Shown here in pieces: positions 8,131 through 17,053 of a DNA stretch of 64,000 nt. The stretch is from UBA1764 sp045642565. GTDB lineage: Bacteria > Bacillota > Clostridia > Peptostreptococcales > Anaerovoracaceae. Location: the NCBI GenBank assembly GCA_045642565.1, contig JAZUJE010000002.1, positions 156,973 through 220,972 of the forward strand, read 5' to 3'. The notes below the pieces were generated by a model. The model had not been told where the DNA came from. It saw only the letters and a program-made list of their open reading frames with translations, and ran no database searches. Made by a program: the position numbers and the translations under genes. Each line of letters starts with the position of its first letter. Position 1 is the first letter of the stretch.

Positions 8131-9321
8131 TTATTTTGCTGTTAAATTGTCAAAATAACCAGAAATCCAAATAATTGGAGTTCCCTTATCTCCGGAACCT
8201 GAGGTAAGGTCACAAAGAGAACCGATAAGATCTGTAAGTCTTCTTGGAGTTGTTCCTTCAGAAACCATCTGACCAACCAAATTAGACTCTTTTTCCTTAA
8301 TTCTCTGGGAAATAGCATCCTTTAAAGCCTCACCCTTTAAATCTGCAAAATCATTATCTGCAAGGTATTTAAGCTTAAGCTCATTTGGCTGTCCCTCGAG
8401 ACCTTTTGTATAAGCAGGGCTTACAACAGGGTCTGCAAGTTCCCAAATCTTTCCAACAGGATCTTTAAATGCACCGTCTCCGTAAATCATTACTTCGATA
8501 TTCTTTCCTGTTGCAACTTTTAACTTTGCAGCAATTCCGTCAACTACCGGCTGGCAATTATGAGGGAAAAGCTTTACTGTATCTTCTGTAGCTTTGTTTG
8601 TACCAAGAAGCCCATATTGTTCATTACAACCGCTTCCGTCAATAGAAGAAGTAAGGATATCATCCATACCAAGAACGATTCCTGCGCCATTAGCCTTAAG
8701 AAGCCTCTTACTTCTCTCTCTGCTATGAATATCACAGCAAAGTACATTCTTTGTAAATTTAAGAATAGCTCTGCAGTCATTTGCAAAGATTACTTCACAC
8801 TCCGCACCTTGAGCTTCAATTAACTTCTTATAATAATCAATATAATCTACACCTGTGAATTGGTGAAGCTTATATCCGAAAAGCTTCCTATATTCAGCTT
8901 CTGTAAGAACATCTGTATATGGGTTTATTCCGGCCTCATCAACTTCATCAAGGCTTATAAGATGATTGCCTACCTCATCACTTGGATAACTAAGCATTAA
9001 ATAAATCTTCTTTGCGCCTTGAGCAAAGCCCTTAAGACAAATTGCGAATCTATTTCTTGAAAGTATAGGGAAAATAACGCCAAATTCACCACTTGGAAAT
9101 TTTGCCTTAATATCTTTTGCAATATCTGCGCAGGATGCATAATTACCCTGAGCTCTTGCAACAACCGACTCTGTTACAGCAACGACATCTCTATCATTCA
9201 TATCCTTGCCGCCATTGGACGCTTTAAGAACAGAATCAGTAACAATCTGAACGATGTCATCGCCCTGTCTGATAATAGGTCCTCTTACACCTCTTGATAT
9301 AACTCCTGTATATCTTTCCAT
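8131..9321 (-). CDS. CofE-like (F420-0:L-glutamate ligase family) protein
   Basis: The 396-residue protein opens with a segment typical of the F420_ligase fold (VISRGVRGPIIRQGDDI) and has DVVAVTESVVARAQGN near residue 44, a family hallmark. CofE adds glutamate to coenzyme F420 in archaea and actinobacteria. Clostridia generally do not make F420, and no other F420 gene is in the window. The true substrate is therefore probably different, perhaps another amide ligation, but this is inference. It has its own promoter-like TTGGCT-17-TATAAT (9396-9368), AAGGAGG before the ATG, and no clear terminator separating it from the upstream M23 peptidase gene. Confidence 0.7.
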   Translation of the reverse strand: MERYTGVISRGVRGPIIRQGDDIVQIVTDSVLKASNGGKDMNDRDVVAVTESVVARAQGNYASCADIAKDIKAKFPSGEFGVIFPILSRNRFAICLKGFAQGAKKIYLMLSYPSDEVGNHLISLDEVDEAGINPYTDVLTEAEYRKLFGYKLHQFTGVDYIDYYKKLIEAQGAECEVIFANDCRAILKFTKNVLCCDIHSRERSKRLLKANGAGIVLGMDDILTSSIDGSGCNEQYGLLGTNKATEDTVKLFPHNCQPVVDGIAAKLKVATGKNIEVMIYGDGAFKDPVGKIWELADPVVSPAYTKGLEGQPNELKLKYLADNDFADLKGEALKDAISQRIKEKESNLVGQMVSEGTTPRRLTDLIGSLCDLTSGSGDKGTPIIWISGYFDNLTAK

Positions 9322-9367
9322 TAATTTTCCCTCCTTGGGATTAACCTGTTTCTAAAAAACAAGCTTT

Positions 9368-9396
9368 ATTATACTCCTATATCTTATTCAAGCCAA
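9368..9396 (-). promoter_or_regulatory. Promoter of the CofE-like gene
   Basis: Minus-strand TTGGCT (9396-9391), 17-bp spacer and TATAAT (9373-9368), in the 85-bp gap after the M23 peptidase stop. Confidence 0.55.
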
Positions 9397-9406
9397 TATT
9401 TTTAGG

Positions 9407-11161
9407 CTAGAAAGATACATAATCTTCCGGATTTAAAGCATCCCCATTATATCTAACTTCAAAATGCAAATGTGGACCGGTAGAATTACCTGTATTGCCA
9501 ACCAAGGCTATATTTTGACCTTGGTAAACCTTTTCTCCGACGGACACATTAAGTTTGCTGCAATGGCCGTATACTGTTGTAAACAATCCGCCGTGGTCTA
9601 TCTTTACGCAATATCCCAAAGCATTATTCCAACCCGAGAAAATAACAGTACCACCATCGGAAGCATAAATCTTTGTTCCTGTAGGAGCGGCAAGGTCGAT
9701 TCCTTCATGCATTCTGCCCCAACGCCAACCGCGATGAGAAGAAACAGTATAATTATTAATTGGTCTTGCAAATGTTCCTGTACCAATTCTTTCCGGAATA
9801 GGTTTAGTACCACGGTATAAAACTTCATCTACAGGATCGGATAATTTTGTTGTTGAAACAATTTCTTTGGATGTTTCTTTTCCGTTAACCCTGCTTATAT
9901 TAGCAACAATTTGATTCTTTCCATATATACCCGGAGTTTTAACTTCTGTCTCTCCGCTGTAAATAGCAGCATTGTCTATATATTGAGAACCATATTGGAT
10001 ATTTTCAACATAAGTTGCAACTTCTGTGCTCGCGATAACAATAATAGGATCTGATTCTGCCAAAGCTATTTGCATTCCTGCTTCAAGATTATTCATATCT
10101 ATACCAGGATTTGCCGTTTGAAGTTGGGAAACAGTAACACCATATGTTGCAGCGATTTCTGAACTTGTTTCTCCTTTTTGAACTGTATGTATAATATCTT
10201 TTATAGAACCTGTCTTTAAATAACGTTCAGCTTCATCTTCGTTCCATAAATCACCGAGCTTAACGCTTGCGCTTTTTACTTCGACATTATCATTGTAATG
10301 AATGTCTGTATATTCTACGCCTTCTTTTTCTCCGGCATACGAATCTTTAATATTAGCAAGAATTTGTCTCGCAATAGTTTCGTTTTCTACGACTACCTTC
10401 TGAACATCGTTTACGCAAATAGCATAAGCATCAACCTGGAAGTCTTTCATATATGTTAATGTATTTAAAACGTCGTCTGCGGAATCTGTTTTAAGATTAA
10501 AGCCTCGCACTGTTTTAAATTCAATATCACGCTGCATATTAATTTCGGCATTGGTTCCGGTATTAACAGCAAGTTTATCACCCAAAGCACTAATTGTATC
10601 GTATACAACCTTTTTAGATTTTGCGACACCAAGAACTCTACCATAATAAGAGTATTCGTAAGCGGTAATAGATGACAAGAAAACAGAGCCGGCAACACCT
10701 ATGATAGTTAGAGTTACAAAGCAAAACAGTAAAGCTTTTCTTCGACCTTCGCACCAATATGCAATATCTGCAATCCAGTCGCTGATGTAAAGAATAATGC
10801 TATGCAAATGGAAACCGATAACAATAAAGATGTTTGCAATATCAATTACAAGCCCTCCAAAATCAGTAAAGAATCTTGCCAGGAAACCATATAAGTTATC
10901 CCACAAATCTACCCAAGCATTATAAAACGGACTGCATGTCTCAGCAAAAGCCTCCATGTATTTTGCACGGCGCTTTTCATTAATCATCCAGTATTGTCCT
11001 GACATTTCACGCTTCAGTTTAGAACGTTCTCTAAAATAATTGAGGATTCTTGTAATCGCTCCTATTTTTCGAGTCTTCTGACGCTCTATTTTCCATAAAG
11101 CTCTTGATGCAGAGTAAACTATATTCTCTTTTCTACTTTTTTGATGTGATTTACTTGCCAT
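9407..11161 (-). CDS. Membrane-anchored LysM-G5-M23 peptidoglycan endopeptidase
   Basis: The 584-residue protein probably cleaves peptidoglycan cross-links. A basic cytosolic N-terminus precedes one hydrophobic stretch (~95-125) and a clear membrane helix (~143-163). The external part has a LysM module (~325-368, HTVQKGETSSEIAATYGVT), a G5-like domain (~375-450), and a C-terminal M23 metallopeptidase (~475-584). M23 zinc-site motifs HEGIDLA and HLHFEVR and the catalytic YGHC segment are intact, so it should be active. It follows dnaD with an 11-bp overlap, an unusual neighbour for a wall hydrolase. It is a plausible WalRK regulon-type product, but no WalR box lies directly before it. Confidence 0.9.
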   Translation of the reverse strand: MASKSHQKSRKENIVYSASRALWKIERQKTRKIGAITRILNYFRERSKLKREMSGQYWMINEKRRAKYMEAFAETCSPFYNAWVDLWDNLYGFLARFFTDFGGLVIDIANIFIVIGFHLHSIILYISDWIADIAYWCEGRRKALLFCFVTLTIIGVAGSVFLSSITAYEYSYYGRVLGVAKSKKVVYDTISALGDKLAVNTGTNAEINMQRDIEFKTVRGFNLKTDSADDVLNTLTYMKDFQVDAYAICVNDVQKVVVENETIARQILANIKDSYAGEKEGVEYTDIHYNDNVEVKSASVKLGDLWNEDEAERYLKTGSIKDIIHTVQKGETSSEIAATYGVTVSQLQTANPGIDMNNLEAGMQIALAESDPIIVIASTEVATYVENIQYGSQYIDNAAIYSGETEVKTPGIYGKNQIVANISRVNGKETSKEIVSTTKLSDPVDEVLYRGTKPIPERIGTGTFARPINNYTVSSHRGWRWGRMHEGIDLAAPTGTKIYASDGGTVIFSGWNNALGYCVKIDHGGLFTTVYGHCSKLNVSVGEKVYQGQNIALVGNTGNSTGPHLHFEVRYNGDALNPEDYVSF

Positions 11162-12356
11162 TTAGTTTTTCTAATTTCTCTACATAACAGCTACACAAAG
11201 TACCATCTTCTAAAACTCCGGTATCTTTACATTTATGACAGCTGTATACTTTATCAATGATAGTCGGCTCAAAGCCGGCTTCTTTAAGCAATCTTGTTTT
11301 TTCTTCTATTAAAGCATTTTTTCTCGCTTGAATTTCTCCAAGAGCTATCTTGTCTCTTCTGACAAAAGCTTGAGATTGTTTTAATCCCTCTTCTCCGATA
11401 GCTTTCATAATATCTCTTACTCTTGGAATCTTGCTGAAAACCATTCTGCGATTTTCTTCTGTCTGAGCTTCGTTTTTTGCTCTAAGCTCTTCATACATCT
11501 TGTTAATCTGTACCGCTATATTTTCCTGTTTTTGATTTTGAGGCTTTGTATTCTTTAATACAGCATCAACATATTTCAAATTCGGATTTGGTATAGATAT
11601 AGTTTGTTTGCAAGCTTTTAAAATATCATCCAAGCTGAATCCGCATTCATCAATCCACGCATTCATTAAGCGCTTTTCTTCCCCTGTCGGATTTCTATTA
11701 AAACCAAGTTCATTAAATATTGTTTTATAATTCGAAAATCTTGCATCGGTGTTATTTAAATATTGCTCGGCATCTTCCGGGGTTTTTATTCCGTTTTCTG
11801 CCCACGCTTTAAGAACAGTAGCTACATATCTATATGCTGTGCTCTTACGCTTTTGCGCACAATATGAATAACAAAACAGAATCAATGCAGGACTAATAGA
11901 CAAATCATTAATCCAGGAAACTATTTCTTGAATTTCACTAAGCTCGAGCAATCTTCCTGTTGCGGCTTGAATGTTTTTATATAAATTTGCCATTTCTTTA
12001 TCATCAAGAGGAGTCTCAACATGAGCTTCTTGCATTGATGGTGTTCCAATTAATTCTCTGAGATTGACAAATTCTACATCATAACCGAGTTCCGGATTTT
12101 TTATGTCATTTACTCTTTTAATAACGCCTTGGCCTTCCCAATATCTCCAACAATTTTCAATGTCTTCTGAAGACATGCCAAGTTGGCGCTTAAGACTTTC
12201 ATTACTTATGGAGGTCCCAAGGCCTGCAAACATTAAAGCAAGGAGATATGCTTTAACATATTCTCCCGGAGCTTTAATCATGAAGTCGGAAATAAAGAAA
12301 TTTTCTACTTCTGTTGAATATAAATAAAAATTATCTGTTCTTGTTTTCTTAAACAT
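11151..12356 (-). CDS. DnaD-family primosome protein
   Basis: The 401-residue protein resembles Firmicutes DnaD/DnaB-loader proteins that remodel origin DNA and help load the replicative helicase. The N-terminal winged helix (~10-80, DFMIKAPGEYVKAYLLAL) and a DnaD/phage-type helical domain (~125-205, plus a second ~210-290) are recognisable. The C-terminus adds a Cys cluster CHKCKDTG-CSC (~378-390), probably a small zinc site. It starts on the last base of the dnaB stop codon (TAATG), so helicase and probable loader are translationally coupled, which supports the role. Confidence 0.82.
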   Translation of the reverse strand: MFKKTRTDNFYLYSTEVENFFISDFMIKAPGEYVKAYLLALMFAGLGTSISNESLKRQLGMSSEDIENCWRYWEGQGVIKRVNDIKNPELGYDVEFVNLRELIGTPSMQEAHVETPLDDKEMANLYKNIQAATGRLLELSEIQEIVSWINDLSISPALILFCYSYCAQKRKSTAYRYVATVLKAWAENGIKTPEDAEQYLNNTDARFSNYKTIFNELGFNRNPTGEEKRLMNAWIDECGFSLDDILKACKQTISIPNPNLKYVDAVLKNTKPQNQKQENIAVQINKMYEELRAKNEAQTEENRRMVFSKIPRVRDIMKAIGEEGLKQSQAFVRRDKIALGEIQARKNALIEEKTRLLKEAGFEPTIIDKVYSCHKCKDTGVLEDGTLCSCYVEKLEKLNGK

Positions 12357-13792
12357 TAAAAATCTACATCATCCGGTGAAGCAAGGTCTGCTTCATCTGG
12401 CAGTGGTTCGGGCATTACAAAAGAACTATAATCTTTGTCCGGTTTTGGACTTGCACCTTCATAGGCCTTATCTGCAAACTTTGTAAATTTAGGCAACCAT
12501 GTAAGTGTAACTATACCAGTTTCTCCGGTTCTATTTTTAGCGATGATAATATCACATTCATTACTTGGGTCTTGATCTTTATCTTTATAATAATCGTCTC
12601 TATACAGGAACATTACCTTATCGGCATCCTGTTCGATTGCACCAGACTCTCTTAAGTCTGAAAGGATCGGCTTGTGAGAATCCTTTCTTTGTTCTACAGC
12701 ACGAGAAAGCTGTGATAAACAAATGAGAGGACATTTCATTTCTCTTGCCAATTGTTTCAGATATCTTGAGATTGTTGCAACCTCTTGAACACGATTTTCA
12801 AATGATGTACCCATAGTCATCATTTGTAAATAGTCTATTACTATTAAATCTATAGGTTTTTTCGCAGCATGGCGTCTGCACTTATTTCTAATTTCCATAA
12901 CGCCCATACCCGGAGTATCTTCAATAATAATATCAAGCTTATCGAGTCTTTTAATAGAGTTAGTGATATCGTTTAAATCTTCTTCACTTACATCACCGAC
13001 TCTCAACTTTTTAGAATCTACTCTTGCATCCATAGAAAGCATTCTCATACCAAGTTGCTCTTTTGTCATTTCCAAAGAGAAGATTACAACTCGAGCACCT
13101 GCTTTTATTGCGGCATTCTGAGCAATATTAAGAGCAAATGCTGTTTTACCCATAGATGGTCTTGCTGCTACGATAATAAATTCTGCCGGAGCAAATCCTG
13201 TTGTCTTTGCATCAAGTGTTTTAAAACCACTTGTCAGACCCGGAATTATACCGCCATTCTTTTTAGCTTCAAGTATTTCTTGCAAATTACTTTCAAGTAC
13301 AGTTGAAATAGTAGCCGCACTGTTAGTTTGTTTTTCTTGTGCAATAGCAAGAATATTTGCTTCTGCATTATCTAAAATAATATCCGGCTCTACTTTTTCC
13401 TGATAGCAAGATTCCGCAATTTCTCCGGCGGTGGAAATCAGTGAACGCAAAACTGCTTTTTGATGAACAATTTGCGCATATTCCTTTGCATTGGCTGATG
13501 TTGGAACAGCATCTGTAAGCGCTGCAATATAAGCTCTTCCACCAACTGCTTCAAGAGATTTTCTTTTTGCAAGGCATTCGGAAACAGTTACCATATCTAC
13601 AGGTTTTGAATCTAAATGGAGCTCCTTAATAGCTTGATAAATTTCTTTATGCGCTTCTTCATAAAAATCTGTTGCATCCAAAACCTCAGCGACATCAAGT
13701 AAGACATCGCTGTCTATAAGTATTGCGCCAAGAACGCTTATTTCTGCCTCTTTGTTATGAGGCGGGATTCTTTCTGCAAGTTTATTTGGCAT
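12356..13792 (-). CDS. dnaB: Replicative DNA helicase DnaB
   Basis: Hexameric 5'-3' helicase at the replication fork. The 478 residues comprise an N-terminal domain (~1-155, IPPHNKEAEISVLGAIL), a linker, and a RecA-type motor with Walker A (RPSMGKTAFALNIA, ~210), the DYLQMM Walker B region, and SQLSRAVEQR. No intein is present. It overlaps rplI by 11 bp. The order gdpP-rplI-dnaB is a long-conserved Firmicutes arrangement. Confidence 0.97.
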   Translation of the reverse strand: MPNKLAERIPPHNKEAEISVLGAILIDSDVLLDVAEVLDATDFYEEAHKEIYQAIKELHLDSKPVDMVTVSECLAKRKSLEAVGGRAYIAALTDAVPTSANAKEYAQIVHQKAVLRSLISTAGEIAESCYQEKVEPDIILDNAEANILAIAQEKQTNSAATISTVLESNLQEILEAKKNGGIIPGLTSGFKTLDAKTTGFAPAEFIIVAARPSMGKTAFALNIAQNAAIKAGARVVIFSLEMTKEQLGMRMLSMDARVDSKKLRVGDVSEEDLNDITNSIKRLDKLDIIIEDTPGMGVMEIRNKCRRHAAKKPIDLIVIDYLQMMTMGTSFENRVQEVATISRYLKQLAREMKCPLICLSQLSRAVEQRKDSHKPILSDLRESGAIEQDADKVMFLYRDDYYKDKDQDPSNECDIIIAKNRTGETGIVTLTWLPKFTKFADKAYEGASPKPDKDYSSFVMPEPLPDEADLASPDDVDF

Positions 13793-14231
13793 TTACAACC
13801 TCAACATGACACTTTGCAACAACACCTGTGTACAATTTAAGTTGTACATCTGTTTCACCTAAAGTTTTAATAGGAGCATCCAAATCAACTTTCTTCTTAT
13901 CAAGGAAAATCTTGTGATCTTTTTCTAATGCTTCAGCAATATCTTTTGCTGTAATAGCACCGAAGAGTTTTCCGTTTTCTCCTGCTTTAGATGCAATCTT
14001 AACAGTAACAGCTTCTACCTTTGTTTTTGTTTCTTCTGCTACTTGTTTATCAAAAGCACGCTGTGCTTCAATTTCTGCTTTTCTTTTTTCAAGTGCTCTT
14101 AAATTTGCCGGAGTTGCCTCCATAACAGAACCTTCAGGAATAAGTTTGTTTCGAGCATAACCATCGCTTGCTTTTGCAACTTCTCCTGCACGACCAAGTC
14201 CTTTAACATCCTTAAGTAAAATTACTTGCAT
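13782..14231 (-). CDS. rplI: 50S ribosomal protein L9
   Basis: The 149-residue protein has the usual L9 length. The N-terminal rRNA-binding domain (MQVILLKDVKGLGRAGE, then GYARNKLIPEGSVMEAT) is joined by a long charged helix (~42-75) to the C-terminal domain. It starts on the last base of gdpP and overlaps dnaB, so the three genes are tightly coupled. Confidence 0.98.
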   Translation of the reverse strand: MQVILLKDVKGLGRAGEVAKASDGYARNKLIPEGSVMEATPANLRALEKRKAEIEAQRAFDKQVAEETKTKVEAVTVKIASKAGENGKLFGAITAKDIAEALEKDHKIFLDKKKVDLDAPIKTLGETDVQLKLYTGVVAKCHVEVVNAK

Positions 14232-16192
14232 TAGATTAATTTCTCCTCACGTAAAAGTTTAACTACATTTTGAATAGCGATTTCCGGGCCATCTTGCGTT
14301 TGTGCTGCAGCAATATTTATATGGCCACCACCGCCGAGTTTTTCCATAATTACTTGAACATTTAATTTTCCGTTAGATCTTGCCGAAACTGTCGTTTTGC
14401 CGTCTTCCAACGCACCTGCAACAAAGACTGCTTCTATTCCTCTCATTTCGAGAAGTTCGTCTGCGGCCTGAGCTGCAAGAACCTGCATTGAGCTGTCTGT
14501 CTCTTTTGTATAAGCAACAGCTATGCCATTAGCTAAAATTTCTGCAGATGCTATCATATTTACTTTCTTTTGGAAGAAGTCTAAACGCATCTTGAAGAAA
14601 TCTCTTACCTTTTTAGTATCAGCACCCTGTCTTCTTAACCAACTTGCTGATTCAAAAGTTCTTGCTCCGGTATTTTGTGTAAAGTTCTTTGTATCAAGTG
14701 TTATACCCGAAAGCAATGCATCCATTTCAAATTTACCAAACTCTAAATTTCCGCCGGCATACTGAAGCATTTCACAAACCTGTTCGGATGCAGAACTTGC
14801 AAATGGCTCCATATATGTAAGCAGAGTGTTTTCTATTGCATTGGCAGATTTTCTGTGATGATCTATTACTACAAGTTTCTTGCACTTTTCGAGAAGTGCC
14901 GGACATTCTACCCTTGGGCCTATATGCGTATCAACTATAACAAGCAGTGTTTCTTGCTGTGCCAACGCAAGTGCCATTTCATTATTTATAAATTCGAATT
15001 TCTCGGTTTTTAGTGCTGCATCATATGCAATATCTATTCCTTCGTTTGGAGCATTAAGAACAATGTATGCTTTTTTATTTGCCGCCAAAGCCAAAGAAGC
15101 AACACCAATAGAAGATCCGAAACTGTCGAGATCCGGGCGTTGATGACCCATAACAAGAACTTTGTCAGAATCTTTTATCAATTGCAAAAGTGCATGAGCC
15201 ATAATTCTGGACTTACCTTTGTTTCTTCTCTCAACATTTGCAAGAGAGCCGCCATAGTATTCTATGTCGTTGCCAGATTTTTTAATTACAACCTGGTCTC
15301 CGCCACGTCCAAGAGCAAGGTCTAATGCCTGATATGCTGAAAGTTGCAAATCTTCATAGTTTGCAGCTTCAATACCAATACCTATAGAAATCGTGGTTGG
15401 GAAATCAGCTTCGGTTTCGACTTCATGAATTTTTTCCATGATTTTAAAACCGTTTGCTCTTGCTTCTTCGAGACTTTTTTGAGTGCAAACTACGGCAAAC
15501 TGATTAGATTTAATCCTTGTAATGCTTCCGTTTGATTCTGCAACCCATCCGCGAAGAATAGATTCAATATCCGCAACTATTTTTGATTGCTTTTCTACAG
15601 GGCTTGCTGCGATAAGTTCATCATAGTTATCTATATTTACATGCATAAATGCAGGACGATTATTTTTAAATAATTCTTTTACGATTTCTGAAGATGTTAC
15701 ATCTTCAAAATAAATCATACGTCTGCTGTGACTTGATTCGTCCTTCGTGCTTGCTGAAATTCTGAATTTGCTGTCTTTAATTGCTTTAATAATCTCGTAT
15801 TGATTAATATCGAATAATTTTTGCAACTCTTCTGGGTTTAAAATGTCATCAATGCTTTCTTCTGCACTTATTTTTTCCCTAAAGCCTTCGTTACTCCAAA
15901 AAACCTTCCCCGTAATATCGCTTATGCACATATGAACAGGGCAAGACTCAATAAAGTCTCTGGTAATTTCATCATTTTTTTCAGCAACCTGAGATTTTAT
16001 ATTCTCAAGCACCCGATTTGTTTTTACAGATGCGATTGATGCATGATAAATTGTCACACCAACAACCACCGCAATGCATGCGATACCAAGCCACTTGTTT
16101 ATATACAAAACCACAAGGGCCATAAGTACCATCACAATAGTGTCAATGCTGGTAAATGGTTGTATAAGTTGTTTAAAATCTTTCTTTTCCAT
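14231..16192 (-). CDS. gdpP: Cyclic-di-AMP phosphodiesterase GdpP
   Basis: Membrane enzyme that hydrolyses c-di-AMP, a second messenger tied to wall and osmotic homeostasis. The 653 residues include two membrane helices (~15-55), a degenerate PAS (~75-150), a degenerate GGDEF domain (~170-300) lacking the GGDEF signature, and a DHH-DHHA1 module with MGHQRPDLDSFGS, VDTH, VIDHHR and GGGGHINIAAA. All phosphodiesterase motifs look intact. It leads the gdpP-rplI-dnaB-dnaD operon. No strong ribosome site precedes the ATG at 16192; the leader contains a stable hairpin instead. Confidence 0.95.
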   Translation of the reverse strand: MEKKDFKQLIQPFTSIDTIVMVLMALVVLYINKWLGIACIAVVVGVTIYHASIASVKTNRVLENIKSQVAEKNDEITRDFIESCPVHMCISDITGKVFWSNEGFREKISAEESIDDILNPEELQKLFDINQYEIIKAIKDSKFRISASTKDESSHSRRMIYFEDVTSSEIVKELFKNNRPAFMHVNIDNYDELIAASPVEKQSKIVADIESILRGWVAESNGSITRIKSNQFAVVCTQKSLEEARANGFKIMEKIHEVETEADFPTTISIGIGIEAANYEDLQLSAYQALDLALGRGGDQVVIKKSGNDIEYYGGSLANVERRNKGKSRIMAHALLQLIKDSDKVLVMGHQRPDLDSFGSSIGVASLALAANKKAYIVLNAPNEGIDIAYDAALKTEKFEFINNEMALALAQQETLLVIVDTHIGPRVECPALLEKCKKLVVIDHHRKSANAIENTLLTYMEPFASSASEQVCEMLQYAGGNLEFGKFEMDALLSGITLDTKNFTQNTGARTFESASWLRRQGADTKKVRDFFKMRLDFFQKKVNMIASAEILANGIAVAYTKETDSSMQVLAAQAADELLEMRGIEAVFVAGALEDGKTTVSARSNGKLNVQVIMEKLGGGGHINIAAAQTQDGPEIAIQNVVKLLREEKLI

Positions 16193-16214
16193 AATACTTA
16201 CATATCAAAACTTA

Positions 16215-16237
16215 GGTGTGCTGTTTAGCGGCACACC
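16215..16237 (-). promoter_or_regulatory. Hairpin in the gdpP mRNA leader
   Basis: A perfect 7-bp stem GGTGTGC/GCACACC with a 9-nt loop falls at the predicted 5' end of the gdpP transcript. It could protect the mRNA end or bind a regulator. No known riboswitch fold is recognised. Confidence 0.5.
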
Positions 16238-16248
16238 ATACCACAATC

Positions 16249-16254
16249 ATTATA
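16249..16254 (-). promoter_or_regulatory. Extended -10 promoter of the gdpP operon
   Basis: Minus-strand TGTTATAAT: TATAAT at 16254-16249 with an upstream TG. It lies directly after the metI terminator T tract. No consensus -35 is seen because that position falls in the terminator stem. Confidence 0.5.
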
Positions 16255-16284
16255 ACAAAAAAGGCGCCCCTTTGGGCGCCCTTG
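16255..16284 (-). terminator. Intrinsic terminator of the metQNI operon
   Basis: Stem GGGCGCC/GGCGCCC (16263-16280, 4-nt loop) followed by T6 on the minus strand, about 70 bp after the metI stop. Confidence 0.92.
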
Positions 16285-16351
16285 TGTATAAGTATTTTTA
16301 GATACTATATATAGTAGATTTTTTAGTAAAAATCTTAAATTAAGTGAATTT

Positions 16352-17053
16352 TTATTTCAATCTTTTATCGCATTTTACTGTTATTTTTGTTCCAACGCTT
16401 TGGAAAACCTGGACCATAACAACCAAAAGTATTACGGCTAAAACCATAACAAGATACATATATCTATAGTATCCGTAATTTATTGCTATCTTGCCAAGGC
16501 CTCCACCTCCGATGATACCACTCATTGCAGTATAACTGAGAATTGTGGTAATTGCGGTTGTCAAATTTGAAATGAGGCTTGGAACACTCTCTGGGATCAT
16601 AACTTTTAATACAATCTGAAGTGGTGAAGCTCCCATAGATTGTGCCATCTCTATAAGATTAGGATTTACTTCTCTAAGCGATGTCTCGGCTAATCTTGAT
16701 ATAAATGGAAAAGCAGCTATTACCAAAGGAACTATGCTCGCTCTGGTTCCGACTGCAGTGCCCATTATTGCTCTTGTTAGTGGTATTACCATAATCATTA
16801 AGATTAAAAATGGTACAGAACGCAGCAAATTAATAATTATATTTAATGCCCTCATAACAACTGTTGGAAGAGGTTTAATTCCGTTCTTCTCGCCTGTTAC
16901 AAGAAGTATGCCTAAAGGCAATCCGATTATTACTGCAAATAAAGTAGACAGAACTGTTACATATAATGTCTCCCATGTTCCGAGAAGGAATTCGGTTTTG
17001 ACAATGTCAACAGTTTCTGCAATTGCACTTGAAGTTAAAGCATTACTGAACAT
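16352..17053 (-). CDS. metI: Methionine ABC transporter permease MetI
   Basis: The 233-residue inner-membrane permease has about five hydrophobic segments. It carries the ATPase-contact loop around EMAQSMGASPLQIVLKVMIPES, which is the MetI EAA motif. It works with MetN and MetQ to import methionine. Its start overlaps metN by 11 bp, so the pair is translationally coupled. Confidence 0.93.
   Translation of the reverse strand: MFSNALTSSAIAETVDIVKTEFLLGTWETLYVTVLSTLFAVIIGLPLGILLVTGEKNGIKPLPTVVMRALNIIINLLRSVPFLILMIMVIPLTRAIMGTAVGTRASIVPLVIAAFPFISRLAETSLREVNPNLIEMAQSMGASPLQIVLKVMIPESVPSLISNLTTAITTILSYTAMSGIIGGGGLGKIAINYGYYRYMYLVMVLAVILLVVMVQVFQSVGTKITVKCDKRLK

Noticed and set aside
9604..9828. 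Out-of-frame open frames on either strand within genes (for example in the M23 peptidase and metN)
   Set aside because: They lack ribosome sites and family resemblance and mirror the composition of the real gene.
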